This document shows positions 16,051 through 22,259 of a stretch of DNA of 36,852 nucleotides, one piece after another. The stretch is taken from IMG/VR virus record IMGVR_UViG_3300020596_000066, positions 1 to 36,852 of that record; one strand, given 5' to 3'. A program made the translations under genes and the position numbers. The notes under the pieces were generated by a model that had not been told where the DNA came from, searched no databases, and worked only from the letters and a program-made list of their open reading frames with translations. Source of the DNA: a virus. The number at the start of each line of letters is the position of its first letter. The stretch's first letter is position 1.

Positions 16051-16075
16051 AAGAAAAAGCCCCTGACCTAGGGCT
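16051..16075 (-). terminator. Terminator for the 16139-16396 gene
   Basis: On the minus strand AGCCC (16071-16075) pairs with GGGCT (16059-16063), followed by TTTTTCTTTC. Apart from this and the repeat arm, 15984-16138 holds nothing recognisable. Confidence 0.5.
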
Positions 16076-16138
16076 TGGAGGCTAGATTGCGTTTGAGATA
16101 TGACGGTTTATGCCTACCAAAGATAGGTTATACGGCCT

Positions 16139-16396
16139 CTAGGCGTTTGCGAATTCTCCAGATGGGCCTGCATCGTTCAAAATCTGGAAACAGTTTCCGA
16201 CGAAATCGATGAATTCTGCGAGGGTGTATTCCTGATCAGAGTTGTCTACGACGTATCCTCCGTCGTTGACCCATTCTTGCAAACTATCTAACGAGATCAT
16301 CCAGTAGAACACCCCGTTCAGTCCGAGGCCTCCTATTCGATCCGAGCGATTCGCCCGTTTGAATGAAAATATCTTCCAAAGATACGATGCGCCCAT
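16139..16396 (-). CDS. Small hypothetical protein
   Basis: 85 residues from the ATG at 16396 (MGASYLWKIFSF), preceded by GGGGAAACCAA. The C-terminal part (YWMISLDSLQEWVNDGGYVVDNSDQEYTLAEF and on) reads as a compact acidic domain. It is not recognised. Its first codons and upstream DNA are repeated at 16509-16582, where the same start is followed by a stop after 22 codons. The whole gene lies between the arms of a 46-bp inverted repeat. Confidence 0.55.
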   Translation of the reverse strand: MGASYLWKIFSFKRANRSDRIGGLGLNGVFYWMISLDSLQEWVNDGGYVVDNSDQEYTLAEFIDFVGNCFQILNDAGPSGEFANA

Positions 16397-16432
16397 TTGG
16401 TTTCCCCGGCGTTGTGGTCTATATGGCACACT
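16374..16432 (-). repeat. Direct repeat A, start region of the 16396 gene
   Basis: Shares CCAAAGATA, GATGCGCCCATTTG, TTTCCCC and GTGGTCTATATGGCAC with 16509-16582. B has about 16 extra bases in the middle. Confidence 0.85.
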
Positions 16433-16434
16433 AT

Positions 16435-16480
16435 TCGTGTGATCATTCCGTGGCAAGAGGATTTAATGTGCTTTATTGCA
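16435..16480 (-). repeat. Inverted repeat, right arm
   Basis: Reverse complement of 15976-16021. It abuts direct repeat A. Confidence 0.9.
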
Positions 16481-16503
16481 GATATGGTACTTGTCGAGGT
16501 TGT

Positions 16504-16704
16504 TTATTTTCCAAAGATATGATGCGCCCATTTGTTTCCCCGTTTGCGTCCGTGTTTCCGGCTCGGTGGTCTATATGGCACTAGCATCTTTGCCCTACCC
16601 TTTGAGACATCGCTTAGTTTGACAACCAGAATGAGGGGCCTCGTTGCATCCACGAGGGGTAATCCCTCGAACGTCCTTTTCTTAGGTTGCCCATTGACTT
16701 TCAC
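16504..16704 (-). CDS. Probably truncated hypothetical protein
   Basis: 66 residues from a GTG at 16704. Residues 1-39 (KVNGQPKKRTFEGLPLVDA and on) read like a natural beta-rich phage protein. Residues 41-66 come from direct repeat B (16509-16582) and end at a stop inside it. The original C-terminus was probably replaced when the repeats were copied in. No Shine-Dalgarno is seen. It may be non-functional. Confidence 0.4.
   Translation of the reverse strand: MKVNGQPKKRTFEGLPLVDATRPLILVVKLSDVSKGRAKMLVPYRPPSRKHGRKRGNKWAHHIFGK
16509..16582 (-). repeat. Direct repeat B
   Basis: Second copy of the element at 16374-16432, here fused to the end of the 16504-16704 reading frame. Confidence 0.85.
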
Positions 16705-16746
16705 CTAATAGGTTCCATCTAGATAAGGAATCGGGGGTCGTTCCTG

Positions 16747-16891
16747 TCCCTCGTAAGACGCCAAGCGATGGGTTTTTCGAAATGAAATCCACGGCAACGT
16801 CAAAAAGCGCCCGCTGGATGACTGAGTCAGGTCTTCACCCGATCTGATTTAGCCGCGCTAGGTCACATAAATCGGGGTCTTATGACTTTGA
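16747..16891. repeat. 145-bp structured repeat, copy 1 (candidate noncoding RNA)
   Basis: 143 of 145 bases match 32606-32750. Foldable parts include GACG...CGTC, GGGTTTT/GAAATCC and a 9-bp stem (YCTGATTTA with TAAATCGGG) whose variable base keeps pairing (U-G or C-G). The coding strand is unknown. ATTGACTTTCACCT precedes both copies. The rest of 16705-17024 has no convincing gene. Confidence 0.7.
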
Positions 16892-17024
16892 TGAATTGAC
16901 ACTTTGGAACCCAACAGATGATCGTGTCCCCTTGGGGGTCGTCAATATTGACGGGTTAGGCCGTGGCATGGTCGCCGGGAACCGGAATCGAAGTCACCGG
17001 AACCGGATCGGGTTTCCGTCTCGA

Positions 17025-17492
17025 TCACGACGGCTCCTGAACCGGGGCCGCCTCAGTGGTCACGCTTGACCGCTTGGTGTACTTCCGCTTGGGACGGTTC
17101 GCTTCGGCGAGAATCTCCGCCTGTGTACGGCGCGTATACTTGCGCTTCTTGCGGGGCTTCTCCGCCGTGATCACCCGAGCGGTTTCCTCGGCCTTACGAC
17201 CCCGGGAGTTCTTCATGGTGATGATCACCATCGGGGATTCGCCCTTCTCGTGCAGGACCTTGACGGAAACCTGCTTCTCACGGACCAACGCACGAAGCGC
17301 CGCTGCGTGAGCCTTGGCCTTGGTCTTGCCGACCATTCCCATACCGCCCGAAATCATCATGGGATCGTTCCGCAGCAACGAGGCAATCTTCCCCGGTGTG
17401 CGACCGAACGCGTTGGTGTAGCTCGTATCGAGCATCACACGATTCCTCGGCTTGCCAAGAAACGACATGATAGCCGTCTGGTTCATACTCAT
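17025..17492 (-). CDS. Basic DNA-binding-like protein with two AT-hook-like motifs
   Basis: 155 residues from the ATG at 17492. The C-terminal part has two similar basic motifs, KKRKYTRRTQAEI and RPKRKYTKRSS, near residues 113 and 132. These resemble the KRKYTRR elements of bacterial AT-hook-like proteins and suggest minor-groove DNA binding. The N-terminal 100 residues form a small mixed domain. The reading frame stops at TGA 17025-17027 but continues in frame for 22 natural-looking codons (KPDPVPVTSIPVPG) to TAA at 16956, so the C-terminus may have been shortened. The leader carries the motif shared with the MoxR gene. Confidence 0.65.
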   Translation of the reverse strand: MSMNQTAIMSFLGKPRNRVMLDTSYTNAFGRTPGKIASLLRNDPMMISGGMGMVGKTKAKAHAAALRALVREKQVSVKVLHEKGESPMVIITMKNSRGRKAEETARVITAEKPRKKRKYTRRTQAEILAEANRPKRKYTKRSSVTTEAAPVQEPS

Positions 17493-17494
17493 CT

Positions 17495-17881
17495 TTAGTG
17501 CCCCTCTATTGTTTGAAGATCGAGTATCGATCCTGAAGATCGAGTTTCCATCCCGGAGTCAAACAGAGATCGACCGGGAACCCGCGTATGGAAGGTTTCG
17601 TCGCCGAGGTGATAATTGGTCGTGATCTCTTGTACCATTGTCACTGGCATCACCGTGAAATCCAAATTCTTATCCAACGCGGGGGCAAGCGTGAATATCA
17701 AATGATCCATGGCGGATTCTTGAGTCCGAAACATATCCGCACGGTTGATTTCAGAAGTGACGTGCCGGGTGGTTCGTCCTTCGGCAACCGTGGAGGATCG
17801 GTAATTCACCTGCCCGTTTCCGGTTTCACGAATCACATACATATCAGTCTTTAGCGACTGAACCACACAGGCTTCGGACAT
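17495..17881 (-). CDS. Hypothetical protein
   Basis: 128 residues from the ATG at 17881, preceded by TGAGGTAGTC. It is a beta-rich protein with no recognised motif. It ends 2 nt before the 17492 gene, whose leader motif (17514-17545) lies inside this coding region. It lies 7 nt downstream of the Nudix gene, so they share a transcript. Confidence 0.65.
   Translation of the reverse strand: MSEACVVQSLKTDMYVIRETGNGQVNYRSSTVAEGRTTRHVTSEINRADMFRTQESAMDHLIFTLAPALDKNLDFTVMPVTMVQEITTNYHLGDETFHTRVPGRSLFDSGMETRSSGSILDLQTIEGH
17514..17545 (-). promoter_or_regulatory. Leader motif shared with the MoxR gene
   Basis: On the minus strand ACTCGATCTTCAGGATCGA followed by an overlapping GGATCGATACTCGATCTTCA. 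The same strings occur at 12983-13009 on the plus strand. This copy ends 21 nt before the ATG at 17492. Confidence 0.6.
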
Positions 17882-17888
17882 GACTACC

Positions 17889-18374
17889 TCAGAGTGAACT
17901 GTTTTGAAGTTGCTTATCGTAGGATTTCTTACGAATGAGATAGCTCTGTGGGGAGACAAGGAAAGAGCTAAGTGGGGGACATACCGGACTCAGAGAATCG
18001 CAATGATCCGGATACACCCAAATCCACCCCTCGCATTTGGTGGGTTCGGTATTCTCAAGAACCGAAACATTCTCTACATCGCCCATCCAGTACAGGGTGA
18101 CGAAATGCATATCCTGTTCGGGATGAATCTCATCACAGTAGCCGACCTGTTCCAGATTGGTAACCGTGAGATTCGTCTCCTCCCGAGGCTCTCTCACGGC
18201 AGCATCACGAACGGTTTCGTTCCAATCCACCTTTCCCCCGGGAAGCGAATAGAAACCCCGACCATATCGGGAAAGCCTCTTGCCGAGGAGAATTCTCCCC
18301 CGAGGATCGAACACGAATACCCCAACTCCGACCATGGGATATCGGGGGTTCACCGAATGGTTCAATAACTTCAT
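17889..18374 (-). CDS. Nudix hydrolase
   Basis: 161 residues from the ATG at 18374, preceded by GAGGAGATTCAG. The Nudix box GGKVDWNETVRDAAVREPREE lies at residues 46-66. It matches the consensus except N for G before the first glutamate and P in REP-REE, so catalysis is likely but not certain. The MVGVGVFVFDPRGRILLGKR strand pattern before the box is typical of MutT-like enzymes and GDP-mannose hydrolase relatives. It lies 11 nt after the CYTH-like gene, so both act on phosphorylated compounds from one operon. Confidence 0.8.
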   Translation of the reverse strand: MKLLNHSVNPRYPMVGVGVFVFDPRGRILLGKRLSRYGRGFYSLPGGKVDWNETVRDAAVREPREETNLTVTNLEQVGYCDEIHPEQDMHFVTLYWMGDVENVSVLENTEPTKCEGWIWVYPDHCDSLSPVCPPLSSFLVSPQSYLIRKKSYDKQLQNSSL

Positions 18375-18384
18375 CTGAATCTCC

Positions 18385-19002
18385 TCAGTCGATCCACGGG
18401 TTCTCTCTGAGTGCGGCACGATTCTCCGCAGATGTTAAATTCGCATTCGAATAAGCGGAATGATATTTCACCCGTTTTGCTTGGAGTTCCGGAAAGAGCA
18501 CAAACGGAGCGGGAGCCTCATGGTCGAGGGTTTCCCCCTCTAAAACGACGAAGTCGATTCCGGTTCGATCACCATTCACGATGAGATCAAGATTCCAGAT
18601 GGTTTCCGGAATATGTTGAAAACTCATACGGAGTTTTCTAAGACCCGTACACTCCAACGCGGATTCAACCATGTGGTAGGTCTCGTCCGGGATAATCCCT
18701 TCGACCTCGATACTCTTCCCACTGGGCCAACCCTGATGGATCAACGAGAGCTTCGTGGTGGCCCGATAATAGATTCGTCCACAGAATAAACTATCCCACA
18801 ATTCCACAGTTTGATCCACGGTGGCTATCGTGTTGATACGCTTCAACCGACGCAGCCGGAGATTCTCCCCACGGGGATAGATTTGTTCGATCAGTTCATG
18901 TTTATAAAACAACGCGGGGAAGGACAGAGCAGACTCGGCGTACCGATCCCAAAAGGAAGTGGCTCGATCCACTTCGACGTAATATATGTGTTGCTCAATC
19001 AT
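18385..19002 (-). CDS. CYTH-like (triphosphate tunnel) protein
   Basis: 205 residues from the ATG at 19002. Features in order resemble the CYTH fold: IYYVEVDRA at the start, LRLRRLKRI near 50, ATTKLSL near 80, SIEVEGIIPDETYHMVESAL near 95-115, GLRKLRMSF near 120, NLDLIVNG near 138 and DFVVLEGE near 150. Alternating charged residues on strands would line the tunnel that binds triphosphates. The first strand lacks the strict ExExK signature, so activity (for example triphosphatase) is uncertain. The promoter predicts a leaderless transcript. Confidence 0.5.
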   Translation of the reverse strand: MIEQHIYYVEVDRATSFWDRYAESALSFPALFYKHELIEQIYPRGENLRLRRLKRINTIATVDQTVELWDSLFCGRIYYRATTKLSLIHQGWPSGKSIEVEGIIPDETYHMVESALECTGLRKLRMSFQHIPETIWNLDLIVNGDRTGIDFVVLEGETLDHEAPAPFVLFPELQAKRVKYHSAYSNANLTSAENRAALRENPWID

Positions 19003-19008
19003 GCCCCG

Positions 19009-19036
19009 AATATATCGGAACAGACCGAGAAATCAA
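19009..19036 (-). promoter_or_regulatory. Sigma-70-like promoter, leaderless
   Basis: Minus strand TTGATT (19031-19036), 16 bp, TATATT (19009-19014). The ATG at 19002 is 7 nt beyond the -10 box. Confidence 0.6.
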
Positions 19037-19038
19037 CC

Positions 19039-19137
19039 CTAGAGACCGAACGGATACCGACGCGCCCGCGCGGCCTTTTCACGTCCCTCGATCACGGATT
19101 CCACCACCGCACGGACGAATTTCCAAAATTTCTTCAT
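19039..19137 (-). CDS. Small basic protein
   Basis: 32 residues (MKKFWKFVRAVVESVIEGREKAARARRYPFGL). The ATG overlaps the stop of the DUF3563 gene (ATGA). One amphipathic helix followed by an Arg-rich tail resembles small proteins often encoded beside DUF3563 genes in Proteobacteria. Function is unknown. Confidence 0.6.
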   Translation of the reverse strand: MKKFWKFVRAVVESVIEGREKAARARRYPFGL

Positions 19138-19301
19138 CGCGTATAAAACAACGTCGTTGTCCCCCGAGTATTCAATTCACGCATCCGACGCTCCAAATCC
19201 GCAGTATCCTGTGCGCGATTCAAATACGCATAATCCGCATCCGTACTCATCCGGTACGATTCCCGCAACTTCCCCAACAATCTCTTCAATCTCTCAAACA
19301 T
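19134..19301 (-). CDS. DUF3563-family small protein
   Basis: 55 residues from the ATG at 19301, preceded by a strong AGGAGGAGATTGAG. The DADYAYLNRAQDTADLERRMRELNTRG segment matches the DUF3563 pattern (YL..A.DLADLERRMR.L), a short family seen in Alphaproteobacteria and Betaproteobacteria. Its presence suggests exchange with such a host. Function is unknown. Confidence 0.7.
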   Translation of the reverse strand: MFERLKRLLGKLRESYRMSTDADYAYLNRAQDTADLERRMRELNTRGTTTLFYTR

Positions 19302-19394
19302 CTCAATCTCCTCCTGATCTATGTAGGGACCAAGAGGAGCCAATTCTAGTGCAGTGCAGCAATGTTCTACACGAAGTAGATATGCAATATTGAC

Positions 19395-19715
19395 TTAGCT
19401 AGGAGATGTAATTGAGGAGACGAAGTTTTTCGTGCCGATCTGTTTATTGTGCAGATAGCGGTCGTATTCGGCACTGATTAGCTGTTCGACAAAGTCGGAC
19501 ATGCTGGAATTGTGATATTCCACCATTTCGTCCAGATTGTCTTTGATTCCGGAATCAATCTTACAAAATAGGTTCTTACGGGTGTCCCCGATGACCTCGT
19601 TGTAGACGGAATCGACTTTGCGATTGGGAAATCGCAGGGGCCAATCCGCTCCAAACTTCTGCTCGATAATTTTCAACTTTCTCAGAGTCGCGTAGCTCGC
19701 CTTGGGCTGTTCCAT
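19395..19715 (-). CDS. Ribbon-helix-helix-like protein
   Basis: 106 residues from the ATG at 19715, preceded by CGAGGATACA. Residues about 55-95 (FCKIDSGIKDNLDEMVEYHNSSMSDFVEQLISAEYDRYL) have the strand, helix, turn, helix order of an Arc/MetJ-type DNA-binding fold. The N-terminal 50 residues are basic. It may be a phage transcription regulator. A TAAATA motif lies 20 nt upstream on the minus strand (19736-19741). Confidence 0.65.
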   Translation of the reverse strand: MEQPKASYATLRKLKIIEQKFGADWPLRFPNRKVDSVYNEVIGDTRKNLFCKIDSGIKDNLDEMVEYHNSSMSDFVEQLISAEYDRYLHNKQIGTKNFVSSITSPS

Positions 19716-19772
19716 TGTATCCTCGCTTTCACGGGTATTTACCAATTTGTGCAATTTTTCTTGTTAATTTTG

Positions 19773-19898
19773 ATGAAGCGTGTATATTACATGAAGAAAT
19801 TCCCCATACAGGGAGTGGCGCTGTACGGATTCGAAATCAGTCGCGATGATGTGCATTTTTCACCCGGATCGATCCCGCAGGGGAAACCGCTTGTTTAA
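19773..19898 (+). CDS. Small hypothetical protein
   Basis: 41 residues from the ATG at 19773, with an alternative at 19791 (MKKFPIQGVALYGFEISRDD). The codon use and the composition (strand, turn, Gly/Pro-rich end) look natural, but there is no clear Shine-Dalgarno. It diverges from the ribbon-helix-helix gene. No family is recognised. Confidence 0.5.
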   Translation: MKRVYYMKKFPIQGVALYGFEISRDDVHFSPGSIPQGKPLV

Positions 19899-19959
19899 CT
19901 CGTCCATGTGCTTCTGTTCCATTATTATGTCTCTAGCCTCACATACACGAACCATTTTC

Positions 19960-20253
19960 ATGCCGTCGCTAAAAGACAAAGACGAACGCAACCTTGACGG
20001 TTACGAGGCTCAGATGCACGCCGTGGAAAAAGGACGACGTGTTACCCAAAACGTAATCAAAAATGACCGAAAAGCATACAATCAACACACCGGAACCGAG
20101 ATAGCTGGGCCTATGGAATCTGCATTCATGGATGGCGGAAGTAGCGGCAACAAAGGTTCCGCTTTCATAAGAGTAAGAAAAAAGGGAGCCCGAAGGCTCC
20201 CTTTCCCGATCCGTCCTGTTGCTATGTGGATCAGACACCGTCAACTTGGTTAG
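19960..20253 (+). CDS. Doubtful hypothetical protein
   Basis: 97 codons from the ATG at 19960. Residues 1-70 (MPSLKDKDERNLDGYEAQ and on, then a glycine-rich stretch) look natural. The last 27 codons run through the bidirectional terminator and the end of the tmRNA gene on the other strand, and are probably not native. No ribosome binding site is seen. Confidence 0.35.
   Translation: MPSLKDKDERNLDGYEAQMHAVEKGRRVTQNVIKNDRKAYNQHTGTEIAGPMESAFMDGGSSGNKGSAFIRVRKKGARRLPFPIRPVAMWIRHRQLG
20180..20207 (-). terminator. Bidirectional terminator ending the tmRNA gene
   Basis: GGGAGCC (20184-20190) pairs with GGCTCCC (20195-20201) around CGAA. On the minus strand a run of six Ts follows. Confidence 0.75.
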
Positions 20254-20528
20254 GCAGCGAGAGCGTAGCTCTCGGTTCCCTCGTACTCGTTTCCGAGCAC
20301 GTAAGCCTCATTGTCATTCATCGCCGAAGCGTTGACTGTTATTATAGCCAGTCGGCCAACCAGTTAGGTCTAGGAGAAATCTCCGGGTCTAGCTTTTTAC
20401 TGCGAATCGAGCCTGTTTCACCCCCACTAAGCATCCCGACTTTATAGTCCATTACACGGGGTGCTTAGTGGAGGTGTCGGGTACCGCCCCCGAGTCTTCG
20501 TCAGCTATTACTAAACTTTCAATCTAAC
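20202..20528 (-). ncRNA. ssrA: Circularly permuted tmRNA (alphaproteobacterial type)
   Basis: Reading leftward, the acceptor part comes first: a T-arm (TCGGG/CCCGA, loop GGCGGTA) and the acceptor strand CACCTCC (20470-20476). Next is an intervening hairpin closed by ACTAAGCA/TGCTTAGT (20462-20469 with 20426-20433), then the partner strand GGGGGTG (20419-20425). The acceptor stem pairs fully and has the G3-U70 pair that marks alanine charging. A tmRNA-like D region follows (GAAACAGGCTCGATTCG). The tag frame runs 20321 to 20250, begins MNDNEAY and ends ESYALAA then TAA. CCA is not encoded. AGCTA/TAGCT could form helix P2 between the two pieces. It should be cut into two RNAs that rescue stalled ribosomes and mark the products for ClpXP. 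Confidence 0.85.
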
Positions 20529-20534
20529 AGTACC

Positions 20535-20563
20535 TACTTAGGCGGTTCCGCCTATCATGTCAA
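20535..20563 (-). promoter_or_regulatory. Promoter of the tmRNA gene, -35 shares a stop codon
   Basis: Minus strand TTGACA (20558-20563), 17 bp, TAAGTA (20535-20540). The TGA of the -35 box is the stop of the 20560-20994 gene. The spacer is a perfect palindrome arm set (TAGGCGGAACCGCCTA) that could bind a regulator. Confidence 0.7.
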
Positions 20564-20994
20564 CAGTACTTTTTAATCAAATGCGCTACCCGAGCGAGAA
20601 TAGTGGGTTTGGTCATACCCACGGGATATTTTTCCTCCAGCAAGAGCCACGCTGCGTCTTGCAGACTGATCTCGAATGCATTTGCTGCGGCGAACACCAG
20701 TGTGTCGGAATCCCGGGTGGGAATCAGACGGTTCTTTCCGAATATGGATTTCAAGTAAAGCCCCGGGAACTGCCCGGTGTGGGCCAAGTAGGAGAGCAAA
20801 TCCCCTTGGATGAACATCTCATCGATTTCGTATCCCCCAGTGATTGCGCCAGTCATCTCCGGATTGAGGCGAAAATCTCCATATTCGAGGTTCCCATCCT
20901 GATCCAAAACGAGTTTCTGAACCATCGTTTGGACTCGGTATAGGGGATGGGGGCGGAACCACCGCGAGAGGAATGTGATGAGTGGGTTTTTCAT
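20560..20994 (-). CDS. Hypothetical protein
   Basis: 144 residues from the ATG at 20994, preceded by GTAGGACTAAA. The N-terminus is basic, followed by acidic strands and a C-terminal helical part (LQDAAWLLLEEKYPVGMTKPTILARVAHLIKKY) that could be a small helix-turn-helix. It is not recognised. It lies directly upstream of the tmRNA gene on the same strand but the tmRNA has its own promoter. Confidence 0.65.
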   Translation of the reverse strand: MKNPLITFLSRWFRPHPLYRVQTMVQKLVLDQDGNLEYGDFRLNPEMTGAITGGYEIDEMFIQGDLLSYLAHTGQFPGLYLKSIFGKNRLIPTRDSDTLVFAAANAFEISLQDAAWLLLEEKYPVGMTKPTILARVAHLIKKYC

Positions 20995-21021
20995 TTTAGT
21001 CCTACCATTGTTCGAATTCGT

Positions 21022-21297
21022 TTACAGGCTTCCTCGCCCCATCGCATGATACGGATTTCCATACCAATCAAGTATAGGTCCCATGGGATGTATCCCCGGG
21101 GATTTGAAAAGCAACGGTTGACTTTCCGCGCCCCACGGGTACATTCTCTTCACTGATTTGGTGTCAGTAGGGGTACGTGCACGGGGAGGTTTTCCCACAC
21201 GTACTAGGTTAGGATAGTTGCGATCAATGAACCCAATTTGAAACGTGATGGATGGATGATTCGTAACCGAAAACGTCTCTCCAAGTTGATGAAACAT
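21022..21297 (-). CDS. Doubtful hypothetical protein
   Basis: 91 codons from the ATG at 21297. It reads plausibly (MFHQLGETFSVTNHPS and on) but overlaps the rightward 21238-21692 frame at its start. A different minus frame between about 21150 and 20997 also reads naturally (YIPWDLYLIGMEIRIMRWG) up to the Shine-Dalgarno of the next gene. A frameshift between the two frames is possible. Confidence 0.35.
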   Translation of the reverse strand: MFHQLGETFSVTNHPSITFQIGFIDRNYPNLVRVGKPPRARTPTDTKSVKRMYPWGAESQPLLFKSPGIHPMGPILDWYGNPYHAMGRGSL

Positions 21298-21335
21298 CTG
21301 GACGGCTTCGTGGAAACACCCGAACGGGTATCGAT

Positions 21336-21692
21336 ATGCGTTTCTACGCGCACCGCCACGAGGGGAAAGTCACCGCAGATGCGATCTCGTGGTGCGTATT
21401 GGATAACCTTTTCCCCCGGTCGGAATTGAAACTGGAATGGTACTTGGCGGAACCCTGTGGGTGCCCCACTCCGGGGGAGATGGCCCGTTTCCAATTCAAA
21501 TTCTACACGGATTGGGACGAGGATGACATCGCAGCGGGACTATTTGGTATCGGCAAGGGCGCGGCGGAATACCTATTTGATCCTCTCCAGTACGAGTATT
21601 GGAATTCCATGCCCCCAAAGATGGTGGCAAACCGGATTCGTGAATTTCTATTGAGCAACGGGAGCTATCAACTCCATGTGGAGGGCGAGTGA
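21336..21692 (+). CDS. Hypothetical protein, probably with an upstream frameshifted part
   Basis: 118 residues from the ATG at 21336 (MRFYAHRHEGKVTADAISW and on). The preceding DNA from 21238 encodes a natural-looking peptide in another frame (RKRLSKLMKHLDGFVETPERVSI), which would join this frame if one base were added or removed near 21330. The full protein would then be about 150 residues. It is not recognised. Its TGA stop overlaps the ATG of the broken HNH gene (TGATG). Confidence 0.55.
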   Translation: MRFYAHRHEGKVTADAISWCVLDNLFPRSELKLEWYLAEPCGCPTPGEMARFQFKFYTDWDEDDIAAGLFGIGKGAAEYLFDPLQYEYWNSMPPKMVANRIREFLLSNGSYQLHVEGE

Positions 21693-22142
21693 TGAACGTT
21701 CCGGATGGTTTCCGCGCTATACGAGCGTTTCAGGATCGGATGCGTACCGAACCGGGTAAAGAACGGTTCTCCAGACCCATGCCCGCGCCGAAGAAAGAAC
21801 GGTCCATCCGGCATGATGTGATCACGAAACGTGCCGGGTTCCGGGATCAGAAAGAACGTCAAATCCTCAAGGGAATCGCGTGGAAAAAACAAAAAGGAAT
21901 GTGTCCGTATTGTACGTTTCGGATTCCCCTCAGTGAAGCCACGGCGGAACATCGAGTTCCCATTTCTCGTGGGTCGAGTCCGAAACCGAAACTTTGCAGC
22001 CCTAGTCGTGAGGCGGGCGCGCACTAAGACTTCCCACGGCATCACCCACGGAATCACCTATCCGAAGCCGCCACACATGAGCGTTGATGAGTTCCGCGAG
22101 ATTGAGGTGGTTGATCGCAAACCGTACGAGCCGCACGAGTAA
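21692..22142 (+). pseudogene. Broken HNH endonuclease
   Basis: The first frame (ATG 21692) encodes a basic region and the HNH start KGMCPYCTFRIPLSEATAEHRVPISRG, with CxxC and an H for the catalytic helix, then stops at 22027. A second frame carries RNRNFAAL and later ARTKTSHG..., a typical HNH ending, and runs to 22142 (PHMSVDEFREIEVVDR). Two indels near 21985 and 22010 would restore one reading frame. The second CxxC pair is not intact. Such enzymes are common homing genes in phages. Confidence 0.6.
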
Positions 22143-22259
22143 CCCCGGGAACTCCTTCTTCCATATCATACAGTTCCCGTTATCACGGTACTCGTACCGG
22201 TGTTCGTCGGTCTCTATGACCAGAGTGATCTGGCTCACCTTGATCGGCTTACGCATCAT
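22002..22259 (-). CDS. Small hypothetical protein downstream of RNA ligase
   Basis: 85 residues from the ATG at 22259, which overlaps the end of the RNA ligase gene. Residues 1-45 (MMRKPIKVSQITLVIETDEHRYEYRDNGN and on) look natural and beta-rich. The C-terminal third lies antisense to the end of the broken HNH gene, so the true end is uncertain. As the last gene of the RNA-repair operon it might help repair, but no motif supports that. Confidence 0.5.
   Translation of the reverse strand: MMRKPIKVSQITLVIETDEHRYEYRDNGNCMIWKKEFPGLLVRLVRFAINHLNLAELINAHVWRLRIGDSVGDAVGSLSARPPHD

Noticed and set aside
16747-16891. Coding sequence in the 145-bp repeat
   Set aside because: Both strands have short open stretches, but the differences between copies change amino acids in the plus frame, and no start with a ribosome site exists.
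19750-20260. Integrase attachment site next to the tmRNA gene
   Set aside because: tmRNA genes are common integration sites, but no integrase gene and no duplicated tmRNA end are present in the window.
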